The translations under genes were made by a program, and so were the position numbers. 10,578 nt of DNA from an uncultured Amaricoccus sp. (GTDB taxonomy: Bacteria; Pseudomonadota; Alphaproteobacteria; Rhodobacterales; Rhodobacteraceae): assembly GCF_937858865.1 (NCBI RefSeq), contig NZ_CALLYO010000166.1, positions 1 to 10,578 of the forward strand, read 5' to 3'. Of the stretch, positions 1 through 6,048 are shown piece by piece. Numbering within the stretch: the first letter of the stretch is position 1; every line of letters begins with the position of its first letter. A model generated the notes under the pieces. That model did no database searches. It was not told the DNA's origin and saw nothing but the letters and a program-made list of their open reading frames with translations.

Positions 1-1
1 G

Positions 2-1573
2 GTCGAGAGCGCCAACGACGCCCGCGCGGCGCTGGCGCGCGGCGAGACGCTGACGCCGGAGATGCAGCAGGCCATGGCGGGCTGGCCGGGCTGGATGCCC
101 TCGCGCCTCGTCAACCTCGGCCTCGACCTGCGGGGCGGGGCGCACGTGCTGGTGCAGGTGCAGGTGCAGGAGGTGCACGCCGAGCAGCTCGAGGGGCTCT
201 GGCCGGAGCTGCGCGACCGCCTGCGCGACCTGCGCGACCAGGTGGGCACGGTGCGGCGGCTCGACGCCGGGCCGGAGGAGCTGCGCATCCGCATCAGCGA
301 CCCGGCCGGGATGCAGGCGGCGCTGGCCGCGGCGAACGAGGTGGCCAAGCCCGTCTTCTCGATCACCGGCTCGACCGCGCGCGAGTTCGAGGTCAGGGCG
401 GACGGCGACCAGCTGGTGGTGACGCTCACCGACGCGCAGAAGACCGCGCTCGACCAGCGCACCATGCAGCAGAGCCTCGAGATCGTCCGCCGGCGCGTCG
501 ACGAGGCGGGGACGCGCGAGCCCTCGATCCAGCGCCAGGGGGCGGACCGGATCCTGGTGCAGGTGCCGGGCGTCGGCTCGGCCGAGGAGCTCCTGCAGAT
601 CATCGGCAAGACGGCGCGGCTCTCCTTCCACGGCGTCGCCAACCGCACCTCGGACCCCAACGTCAGGCCGGGGCTCGACGAGATGGTGCTGCCGTCGATG
701 GACGAGCCGGGCATCTTCTACGTGGTCGAGCGGCGGTCGGTGGTGACGGGCGAGCAGCTGGTCGACAGCCAGCCCTCGTTCGACCAGAACGGGCGGCCGG
801 CCGTCACCTTCCGCTTCAACCCCTCGGGCGGCGCGGCCTTCGGCAAGTATACCGCCGAGCACATCGGCAGCCCCTTCGCCATCGTGCTCGACAACCAGGT
901 GATCTCGGCGCCGGTCATCCAGGCGCATATCGCCGGCGGGACCGGGATCATCACCGGCAACTTCAGCGTCGAGGACTCGACCCGCCTCGCCATCCTGCTG
1001 CGCGCCGGCGCGCTGCCGGCGGAGATCGTCGTGCTCGAACAGCGCACGGTCGGGCCGGAGCTCGGCGCCGACTCGATCCGCTCGGGCACCGTCGCGACGC
1101 TGGTCGCCTTCGCCGGCATCATCGGCTTCATGGTCTTCATCTACGGCTTCTTCGGCATCATCGCCTCGATCGCGCTGGTGATGAACATGGTGCTGACCAT
1201 CGCGCTCCTCAGCATGCTCGGGGCGACGCTGACCATGCCGGGCATCGCCGGCCTCGTGCTCGGCCTCGGCATGGCGGTGGACGCGAACGTGCTGATCTAC
1301 GAGCGTATCCGCGAGGAGCTGCGCACCGCGCGCGGGCCGGCGCGGGCGATCGACCTCGGCTTCGAGAAGGCCTTCTCGCCGATCCTCGACGGCAACGTCA
1401 CGACGCTGATCGTCGCGATCATCCTCTACCTGATGGGCTCGGGACCGGTGAAGGGCTTCGGCATCACGCTCGCCTTCGGCCTCATCTGCTCGATGTTCAC
1501 GGCGATCTCGCTGTCGCGGCTCCTGATCGCCATGTGGTTCGACCGGCGGCGTCCGAAGACGCTGGCCATCTGA
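2..1573 (+). CDS. secD: Protein translocase subunit SecD (5' end cut off by window)
   Basis: SecD is the inner-membrane subunit that, with SecF, uses the proton gradient to pull preproteins out of the SecYEG channel on the periplasmic side. The frame is open from base 2, so the gene begins upstream; 523 residues are visible, and roughly the first 30, with the first membrane helix, are probably missing. The SecD signature LGLDLRGGAH lies at about visible residues 39-48, followed by the long periplasmic P1 region and then five hydrophobic segments from about base 1090 to the end. The GMAVDANVLIYERIREEL block (about 1270-1320) carries the membrane Asp equivalent to D519 of E. coli SecD, needed for proton-driven function. 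It ends in TGA ten bases before secF, so co-translation is likely; yajC would be expected upstream but is outside the window. Family assignment is near certain. Confidence 0.97.
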   Translation, partial: VESANDARAALARGETLTPEMQQAMAGWPGWMPSRLVNLGLDLRGGAHVLVQVQVQEVHAEQLEGLWPELRDRLRDLRDQVGTVRRLDAGPEELRIRISDPAGMQAALAAANEVAKPVFSITGSTAREFEVRADGDQLVVTLTDAQKTALDQRTMQQSLEIVRRRVDEAGTREPSIQRQGADRILVQVPGVGSAEELLQIIGKTARLSFHGVANRTSDPNVRPGLDEMVLPSMDEPGIFYVVERRSVVTGEQLVDSQPSFDQNGRPAVTFRFNPSGGAAFGKYTAEHIGSPFAIVLDNQVISAPVIQAHIAGGTGIITGNFSVEDSTRLAILLRAGALPAEIVVLEQRTVGPELGADSIRSGTVATLVAFAGIIGFMVFIYGFFGIIASIALVMNMVLTIALLSMLGATLTMPGIAGLVLGLGMAVDANVLIYERIREELRTARGPARAIDLGFEKAFSPILDGNVTTLIVAIILYLMGSGPVKGFGITLAFGLICSMFTAISLSRLLIAMWFDRRRPKTLAI

Positions 1574-1583
1574 GGAGACGGGC

Positions 1584-2546
1584 ATGAGCCACCGGATGCT
1601 CTCCGAGGTTCCGAACTTCGACTTCTTCAAGCCGATGAAGTTCTGGCTGGCGGTGTCGATCCTCGGCGTCGTGCTCACCTTCGCCGTCCTGCCGATCCGC
1701 GGGCTGAACTACGGCGTCGACTTCCTCGGCGGCACGCTGATCCTCGCCGAGTTCCCCGAGCATCGCGACGTCGGCACCTACCGCGCGGCGCTCTCCGCGC
1801 TCGACGTCGGCGAGCCGACGGTGACCGAGGCCTCGGGCGGCTCGGGCGGGCAGGTGATCCTGATGCGGGTCGGCAACCCGGAGAACGCCGGCGACACCGC
1901 CGCCCCGGTCGCGGACCAGGTGCGCGCGGCGCTCGACGCCGAGTTCCCCGGGGTCAGGTACCTGCAGATCGACCAGGTCGGCGGCAAGGTGTCGGACGAG
2001 CTGGTCTTCACCGGCCTGCTCGCGGTCGGCCTCTCGCTCCTCGCCATCATGGTCTACGTCTGGCTCCGCTTCGAGTGGCAGTTCGCCATCGGCGCGGTGG
2101 TCTCGCTCTTCCACGACGCGATCGTCGTGGTCGGCGTCTTCTCCCTCTTCCAGCTCCAGTTCGACCTCAACATCGTCGCGGCGCTGCTCACCATCATCGG
2201 CTACTCGATCAACGACACCGTGGTGGTCTTCGACCGGGTGCGCGAGAACCTGCGCAAATACAAGAAGATGCCGCTGCGCGAGGTCCTGAACCTCTCGCTG
2301 AACGAGACGCTCAGCCGGACGATGATGACGATCTTCACCGTGCTGATCGCGGTCGTGTCGCTGCTCGTCTTCGGCGGGCCGGTCACCTTCGGCTTCGCTT
2401 TGGCGACGACGATCGGCCTCGTCGTCGGCACCTATTCCTCGATCTGGGTGGCGAGCGCCATCGTGCTCCGGCTCGGGGTCAAGCGCGAGTGGTCGACCAA
2501 GGGCGAGGGCAAGGCCGGCACGCAGTTCGGCAGCAGCAAGGCCTGA
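1584..2546 (+). CDS. secF: Protein translocase subunit SecF
   Basis: SecF pairs with SecD in the inner membrane and completes the proton-driven export motor. The 320-residue product has the usual six-helix layout: helix 1 at about 20-36, then LNYGVDFLGGT (41-51) opening the periplasmic P4 domain, and helices at about 141-161, 168-188, 195-215, 247-264 and 270-295. The IGYSINDTVVVFDRVRE block (205-221) contains the conserved D211 and SRTMMT contains R245; these match the charged membrane residues known to matter in SecDF. The ATG is preceded by AGGAG at 1573-1577 with a 6-base spacer, overlapping the secD stop. Length is normal for stand-alone alphaproteobacterial SecF, so secD and secF are separate genes here and not fused. 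The next gene starts four bases after the stop. Confidence 0.97.
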   Translation: MSHRMLSEVPNFDFFKPMKFWLAVSILGVVLTFAVLPIRGLNYGVDFLGGTLILAEFPEHRDVGTYRAALSALDVGEPTVTEASGGSGGQVILMRVGNPENAGDTAAPVADQVRAALDAEFPGVRYLQIDQVGGKVSDELVFTGLLAVGLSLLAIMVYVWLRFEWQFAIGAVVSLFHDAIVVVGVFSLFQLQFDLNIVAALLTIIGYSINDTVVVFDRVRENLRKYKKMPLREVLNLSLNETLSRTMMTIFTVLIAVVSLLVFGGPVTFGFALATTIGLVVGTYSSIWVASAIVLRLGVKREWSTKGEGKAGTQFGSSKA

Positions 2547-2550
2547 GCCG

Positions 2551-2913
2551 TTGCGCACCACCGAGGTCGACTACGAGGGGCGGCTGCCGGTGGACAGCTA
2601 CGGCGCCGGCGGCTTCCGCGTCGCGGGCGCGGTGCACATGGGGCCGCTCGCGCTCGTGCCCGAGGGGGTGGTGGACTGGCCCGGCCTGCCCGATCTCGCG
2701 CCCTTCCTGGAACGGGTGTCGGAGTTCGACGTTCTGCTGGTGGGCATGGGGGCGCTGATGGCCCCGCCCCCGGACGGATTCGCCGCTGCGCGCGCCGCGC
2801 TCGAGGCGGCAGGCGCCGGGGTCGAGATCATGGCGACGCCCTCCGCCTGCCGCACCTACAACGTGCTTCTCGCCGAGGGGCGCCGGGTGGCGGCGGCCCT
2901 GATGCCGATTTGA
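2551..2913 (+). CDS. Mth938-like domain protein (DUF498/NDUFAF3 family)
   Basis: This 120-residue soluble protein matches the Mth938/DUF498 fold family, whose mitochondrial member NDUFAF3 helps assemble respiratory complex I. The bacterial role is not established. Visible marks are the N-terminal GYG-type segment SYGAGGFRVAG (16-26), the core strand VLLVGMGALMAPPP (61-74) and the C-terminal ATPSACRTYNVLLAEGRR (95-112), which is typical of the Rhodobacterales versions. The start is TTG, four bases after the secF stop; the upstream AAGG at 2538-2541 is a weak, slightly distant ribosome site, so translational coupling to secF is likely. The MRTTEVDYEG opening looks right for the family and the only nearby internal ATG (residue 30) would remove the first strand. 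Having secF directly upstream is a recurrent arrangement in this order (from memory). Confidence 0.88.
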   Translation: MRTTEVDYEGRLPVDSYGAGGFRVAGAVHMGPLALVPEGVVDWPGLPDLAPFLERVSEFDVLLVGMGALMAPPPDGFAAARAALEAAGAGVEIMATPSACRTYNVLLAEGRRVAAALMPI

Positions 2914-2939
2914 CGAGCCCTCCGGCAGGGGCGCATAAG
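2910..2939 (+). promoter_or_regulatory. Candidate sigma70-type promoter for sodB
   Basis: TTGACG at 2910-2915 (5 of 6 consensus) and CATAAG at 2934-2939 (4 of 6) are separated by 18 bases. The -35 box overlaps the stop codon of the Mth938-like gene. A start point near 2946 would give a leader of about 77 bases before sodB. The assignment rests on sequence match only. Confidence 0.45.
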
Positions 2940-2952
2940 GGGGCGGACAGCG

Positions 2953-2969
2953 GGGCGGCGAGGCCGCCC
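2953..2969 (+). other. GC stem-loop in the sodB leader
   Basis: GGGCGGC (2953-2959) and GCCGCCC (2963-2969) form a perfect 7-bp stem with a 3-base GAG loop. No T-run follows, so it is not a classical intrinsic terminator. It lies between the predicted sodB start point and the ribosome site, where it could protect the 5' end, weaken read-through from the secDF operon, or be chance in GC-rich DNA. Confidence 0.4.
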
Positions 2970-2971
2970 GG

Positions 2972-2997
2972 CACGGGTTTCACCACACGGGTTTCAC
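2972..2997 (+). repeat. 12-bp tandem direct repeat upstream of sodB
   Basis: CACGGGTTTCAC occurs at 2972-2983 and again at 2986-2997, with a period of 14 bases. It sits 15 bases upstream of the sodB ribosome site AGGAG (3012-3016). It could be a paired regulator or RNA-binding site in the leader, or simply a small slippage duplication. The copies are identical; no protein is assigned. Confidence 0.85.
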
Positions 2998-3022
2998 AGC
3001 AACCGCAAGCGAGGAGCGCACC

Positions 3023-3619
3023 ATGGCTTTCGAACTTCCCGACCTCCCCTATCCGCACGACGCGCTCGCCGGATCCGGCATGTCGAAGGAGACGCTCGAG
3101 TTCCATCACGACATCCACCACAAGGCCTATGTCGACAACGGCAACAAGCTGATTGCCGGCACCGAGTGGGAGGGCAAGAGCGTCGAGGAGATCGTGAAGG
3201 GCACCTACCAGAAGGGTGCGGTGGCCCAGAACGGCATCTTCAACAACGCCTCCCAGCACTGGAACCACACCCACTTCTGGCAGTGGATGAGCCCAAAGCC
3301 GGTGGCGATCCCCGGCGCGCTGGAGAAGGCGCTGAAGGAGGCCTTCGGCTCGGTCGACAAGTTCAAGGAGGAGTTCGCCGCCGCCGGCGCCGGCCAGTTC
3401 GGCTCGGGCTGGGCGTGGCTCGTCAAGGACGGCGGCGCGCTGAAGGTGACCAAGACCGAGAACGGGGTGAACCCGCTCTGCTTCGGCCAGACCGCGCTCC
3501 TCGGCTGCGACGTGTGGGAGCATTCCTACTACATCGACTACCGCAACAAGCGGCCGGCCTATCTCACCAACTTCCTCGACAAGCTGGTGAACTGGGAGAA
3601 CGTCGCCTCGCGGCTCTGA
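3023..3619 (+). CDS. sodB: Superoxide dismutase, iron type
   Basis: This enzyme converts superoxide into oxygen and hydrogen peroxide, probably in the cytoplasm since no signal peptide is present. The 198-residue protein aligns end to end with E. coli SodB, from MAFELPDLPYPHDAL to LVNWENVASRL. The metal ligands are H28 (in EFHHDIHH), H82 (in QHWNHTHFW), D163 and H167 (in DVWEHSYYIDYRN). The active-site glutamine is Q78, in the N-terminal domain as in iron enzymes; the position that holds Gln in Mn-SODs is V149 here. That favours Fe, though cambialistic use cannot be excluded by sequence. AGGAG at 3012-3016 lies 6 bases before the ATG. The 109-base gap upstream, with its own promoter candidate, suggests a separate unit from secDF, and two stem-loops follow the stop. 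Confidence 0.97.
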   Translation: MAFELPDLPYPHDALAGSGMSKETLEFHHDIHHKAYVDNGNKLIAGTEWEGKSVEEIVKGTYQKGAVAQNGIFNNASQHWNHTHFWQWMSPKPVAIPGALEKALKEAFGSVDKFKEEFAAAGAGQFGSGWAWLVKDGGALKVTKTENGVNPLCFGQTALLGCDVWEHSYYIDYRNKRPAYLTNFLDKLVNWENVASRL

Positions 3620-3632
3620 GCCGCCTCCGCGC

Positions 3633-3664
3633 CCTACCCCACGAAAGAATTACTGTGGGGTAGG
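3633..3664. terminator. Stem-loop after sodB, between convergent genes
   Basis: CCTACCCCAC (3633-3642) pairs perfectly with GTGGGGTAGG (3655-3664), a 10-bp stem around a 12-base AT-rich loop. It begins 13 bases after the sodB stop. There is no T-run on either strand, so if it terminates transcription it does so without the classical U-tract. The position between convergent sodB and the epimerase gene supports a bidirectional terminator or 3'-end protector. It could also be a copy of a dispersed repeat. Confidence 0.6.
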
Positions 3665-3668
3665 CTCG

Positions 3669-3700
3669 CGGCGCGCCTCGGGGATGCCCGAGACGCGCCG
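3669..3700. terminator. Second, longer GC stem-loop between sodB and the epimerase gene
   Basis: Bases 3669-3682 pair with 3687-3700 in a 14-bp stem broken only by one C/A mismatch (3676 against 3693), with a 4-base GATG loop. It starts four bases after the preceding hairpin and lies 19 bases beyond the epimerase stop on the minus strand, so it probably serves that gene's 3' end. No T-run is present on either side. Confidence 0.6.
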
Positions 3701-3719
3701 TCCTCGAGGCGGTGACGCC

Positions 3720-4955
3720 CTAGCCGGCCTCCGCGATCACCCGGGTGAGGCTGGCGGTCGCCGGGTAGAGCGGGATGAGGCAGGCCTGCAGCGCGTGGTA
3801 GATGTCGGCCTTGCCCGGGAAGAGGGTGAAGGCCGGCGTCAGGTCCTCGGCGCATTCCTCCTGCCAGCCGCCATGGCGGCGGTCGAGGAAGGCGCGGGAC
3901 ACGACTCCCCAGAGCCGGCGGTAGTCGGCCTCGGCGCCGGCCGCGGGGACGTGGGCGTTGAGGAAGTGCGCCGCGCCGATCCCCTCGCAGTGCGGCCACC
4001 AGAGCTTCATGCGGCGGAGCGGGCGGTCCTCCCAGTCGAGCGTGTAGAAGAGCCCGCCGTGCGCCTCGTCCCAGCCGAGCGCCATCGCCCGCTCGAAGAG
4101 CGCCGCCGCCGCGCCAGGCAGCCAGTCGAGCCGCCTGCCGCCCAGGCACCAGAGCTGCAGCAGCAGCCGCGACCATTCGAGCGCGTGGCCGGGCGTGGTG
4201 CCGGCGGGGCGGAACATCTCGTTGCCCTGGTAGCCGCGGTCGACCTGCCAGTCCTCGGTGTAATGCTCGGGCACCCGCCAGCCGGCCGCGCCGGCGGAGC
4301 GGCGGATGACGAGGTCGGCGATCGACTCCGCCCGGTCGAGGTAGAGGCGCTCGCCGGTCGCCTCGAAGGCGGCCATCAGCGCCTCGGTCAGGTGCATGTT
4401 GGCGTTCTGCCCGCGGTAGCCGGGCACCGGCGTCCAGTCGGGGCCGAACTCCTCCGCGCTCGCCCCGTGCGCGGGCTCCCAGAAGCGGGTGTCGATCACC
4501 TCCGAGATGTCGGCGAGCATCGGCGCCGCGAGCGGGTGGCCGACGGTCGTCGCCGAGGCGGCGGCGAGCAGCACGAAGGCGTGGCCGTAGGCCTGCCTGG
4601 CGGCGTCGACCGGCCCCGCGTCGTCCACCGACCAGAAGTAGCCGCCGCGCGCCGCGTCGCGGTGGCGCCGCCAGAGGAACTCCATCGCGTGGTCGACGAT
4701 CTCGGGCGCCCCGGGACGGCCGAGCAGCGTCCCGATGGCGAAGCAGTGCGCCATGCGGGCCGTCGCGTGGATCGGGCGGACCGGGTTGTCGGCGAGCGGC
4801 TCGCCGCGGCGGTCGAGCTCGGAGAAGCCGCCGCGCGGGTTCGGCGTGCGCTCGAAGAGCGCGAAGAGCTCGTCGGCGCGGTCGGCGAGCCAGGCGCGGT
4901 GGGCCGGGCGGCTCGCCCAGTCCCCGAGGGCGGCGTCGGGCGTGACCTGGCTCAT
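3720..4955 (-). CDS. AGE-family sugar epimerase/isomerase
   Basis: Members of the N-acyl-D-glucosamine 2-epimerase (AGE) family are (alpha/alpha)6-barrel enzymes that interconvert sugars such as mannose and fructose, or epimerise hexosamines or cellobiose. The 411-residue length is normal. Family blocks seen are RPIHATARMAHCFAIG (60-75), YRGQNANMHLTEALMAAFEATGE (from 180), PGHALEW (255-261), MKLWWPHCEG (316-325) and KADIYHALQ (382-390). H188, H257 and H387 match in spacing the three histidines known in YihS-type enzymes (H176, H248, H383); R60 is a likely substrate arginine. The start at 4955 was preferred over an upstream in-frame start at 5114, which would overlap rarD: GGAGAG lies 7 bases upstream and the added residues are not family-like. 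The exact sugar cannot be read; mannose isomerase is a reasonable guess. It is cytoplasmic and divergent from rarD. Confidence 0.9.
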   Translation of the reverse strand: MSQVTPDAALGDWASRPAHRAWLADRADELFALFERTPNPRGGFSELDRRGEPLADNPVRPIHATARMAHCFAIGTLLGRPGAPEIVDHAMEFLWRRHRDAARGGYFWSVDDAGPVDAARQAYGHAFVLLAAASATTVGHPLAAPMLADISEVIDTRFWEPAHGASAEEFGPDWTPVPGYRGQNANMHLTEALMAAFEATGERLYLDRAESIADLVIRRSAGAAGWRVPEHYTEDWQVDRGYQGNEMFRPAGTTPGHALEWSRLLLQLWCLGGRRLDWLPGAAAALFERAMALGWDEAHGGLFYTLDWEDRPLRRMKLWWPHCEGIGAAHFLNAHVPAAGAEADYRRLWGVVSRAFLDRRHGGWQEECAEDLTPAFTLFPGKADIYHALQACLIPLYPATASLTRVIAEAG

Positions 4956-4990
4956 CGGGGCGCTCTCCGCTTGCGTCTTCGGCCTGCCAG

Positions 4991-5020
4991 CCTTGCCGCC
5001 GTCCGCCGCCTCGCGCAAGG
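4991..5020. promoter_or_regulatory. Inverted repeat in the divergent epimerase/rarD promoter region
   Basis: CCTTGC (4991-4996) and GCAAGG (5015-5020) are exact reverse complements 18 bases apart, inside the 91-base gap between two divergent start codons. This is a plausible operator position for a regulator controlling both genes. No convincing -35/-10 pair was seen in this GC-rich gap. Six-base arms are short enough to arise by chance. Confidence 0.3.
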
Positions 5021-5046
5021 TGCCGCGTCGGGCAGGAGGCGATGGA

Positions 5047-5937
5047 GTGACCGAGGAGCGCAAGGGGGTTCTCGCCATCGTCGCGACGGCGACGATCTGG
5101 GGGCTCTCCAGCATCTACTACAAGGCGCTCGCCGAGGTGCCGCCGCTCGAGATGCTGAGCCATCGCACGGTCTGGAGCGTGGTCTTCTTCCTCGCCGTCC
5201 TGGCGGCGCAGCGGCGCGTGCGCGAGGCGGTGCGCAGCCTGGCGAGGCCGGCGGTCCGGCTGCCGCTCCTCGCCAGCGCGGTGATGATCGCGGTGAACTG
5301 GCTCCTCTTCATCGTGGCGATCCAGCAGGGGCGCGCGCTGGAGGCGAGCCTCGGCTACTACATCTTCCCGCTCCTGGCGGTGGCGCTCGGCTTCCTCGTC
5401 CTCGGCGAGCGCTTCACGCCGCGGCAGTCGGCGGCGATCGGGCTCGCCGCGCTTGCCGTCGTGGTGCTGACGGTCGGGACGGGCACGGTTCCCTGGCTGG
5501 CGCTCGCCATCGCCGGGAGCTTCGGGATCTACGGCGTCATCAAGACGCGGGTGCCGCTCGGGCCCATGGTCAGCGTCTTCGCCGAGACGCTGGTGCTGCT
5601 GCCGCTCGCCCTCGCCTGGCTGGCCGGGCTGCATGCGGGCGCCTGGAGCGATCTCGGCGGGCGGGCCGGGGGCCACTTCGGGCACGGGCTCGGGATGAGC
5701 GCGGCGCTCGCCTTCGCCGGGCCGCTGACCGGCGGGCCGCTGGTGCTCTTCGCCTATGCCGCGCGCCGGATCCCCTATGCCACCGTCGGGCTCACCCTCT
5801 ACTGGAACCCGACGCTGCAGTTCGCCGTGGCGGTCGCCCTCTTCGGCGAACCCTTCTCGGTCTGGCACGCCGCCGCCTTCGCGCTCATCTGGTCCGGGCT
5901 CGCGCTCTATTCCTGGGGCAGCTGGCGGCGGGCGTGA
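5047..5937 (+). CDS. rarD: RarD-type EamA (DMT superfamily) transporter
   Basis: RarD proteins are inner-membrane permeases of the drug/metabolite transporter superfamily with about ten helices in two EamA repeats; their substrates are largely unknown. The 296-residue product shows the RarD opening KGVLAIVATATIWGLSSIYYKAL (from 6), then PPLEMLSHRTVWS (32-44), NWLLFIVAIQQGRALEASLGYYIFPLLAVALG (from 84), LGERF (119-123), and in the second repeat LTLYWNPTLQFAVAVALFGEPFS (from 249). The start chosen is GTG at 5047, with AGGAGG at 5034-5039 and a 7-base spacer; longer in-frame starts (as far back as 4735) run antisense through the epimerase gene and add hydrophilic, non-family sequence. It is divergent from the epimerase, which might mean shared control or a linked sugar-related substrate, but that is a guess. 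Confidence 0.9.
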   Translation: MTEERKGVLAIVATATIWGLSSIYYKALAEVPPLEMLSHRTVWSVVFFLAVLAAQRRVREAVRSLARPAVRLPLLASAVMIAVNWLLFIVAIQQGRALEASLGYYIFPLLAVALGFLVLGERFTPRQSAAIGLAALAVVVLTVGTGTVPWLALAIAGSFGIYGVIKTRVPLGPMVSVFAETLVLLPLALAWLAGLHAGAWSDLGGRAGGHFGHGLGMSAALAFAGPLTGGPLVLFAYAARRIPYATVGLTLYWNPTLQFAVAVALFGEPFSVWHAAAFALIWSGLALYSWGSWRRA

Positions 5938-6004
5938 GGCGCGTTAACGAAGGTTTCCATCTGGTTGACGGAGAAGGAGATTATCCAGCAAATACAACGA
6001 CGGG

Positions 6005-6029
6005 GTAGGGTGGGCACGCGTGCCCACCC
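6005..6029. repeat. REP-like palindrome with GTAG head
   Basis: GTAG at 6005-6008 leads into a perfect 22-bp palindrome at 6008-6029, centred on ACGCGT (6016-6021) with arms GGGTGGGCAC and GTGCCCACCC. A GTAG tetranucleotide followed by a palindrome is the hallmark of REP elements mobilised by RAYT transposases. It lies between convergent rarD and the LOG gene, a usual place for REPs, and may also act as a terminator for both. Only one copy and no RAYT gene are in this window, so REP status is inferred. Confidence 0.6.
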
Positions 6030-6048
6030 CGTGCCCGGCGGAGCGGTT

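Noticed and set aside
1497..2561. 354-codon open frame on the minus strand
   Set aside because: It is antisense to secF; the string of Asp/His/Glu/Arg repeats reflects the complement of GC-rich codons.
2939..2962. G-quadruplex in the sodB leader
   Set aside because: Only two runs of three or more G are present close together; four are needed for an intramolecular quadruplex.
4735..5046. Longer N-terminus for rarD from an upstream ATG
   Set aside because: It would add about 100 hydrophilic residues overlapping the epimerase gene; GTG at 5047 has an excellent AGGAGG and gives the normal RarD N-terminus.
4956..5114. 53-residue N-terminal extension of the epimerase
   Set aside because: It would overlap rarD and adds non-family residues; the ATG at 4955 has its own ribosome site.
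3634..5868. 744-codon open frame on the minus strand
   Set aside because: It overlaps the epimerase gene in another frame and runs antisense through rarD; the product is Arg/Pro/Ala-rich low complexity, typical of empty frames in very GC-rich DNA.
5965..5996. Promoter starting with TTGACG near 5965
   Set aside because: The only AT-rich hexamers downstream are at 11 or about 20 bases spacing and match the -10 consensus poorly; no plus-strand gene follows before 6747.
3684..6008. 774-codon open frame on the plus strand
   Set aside because: It is antisense to the epimerase and out of frame with rarD, with charged low-complexity composition and no family motif. The overlapping genes have clear motifs and ribosome sites.
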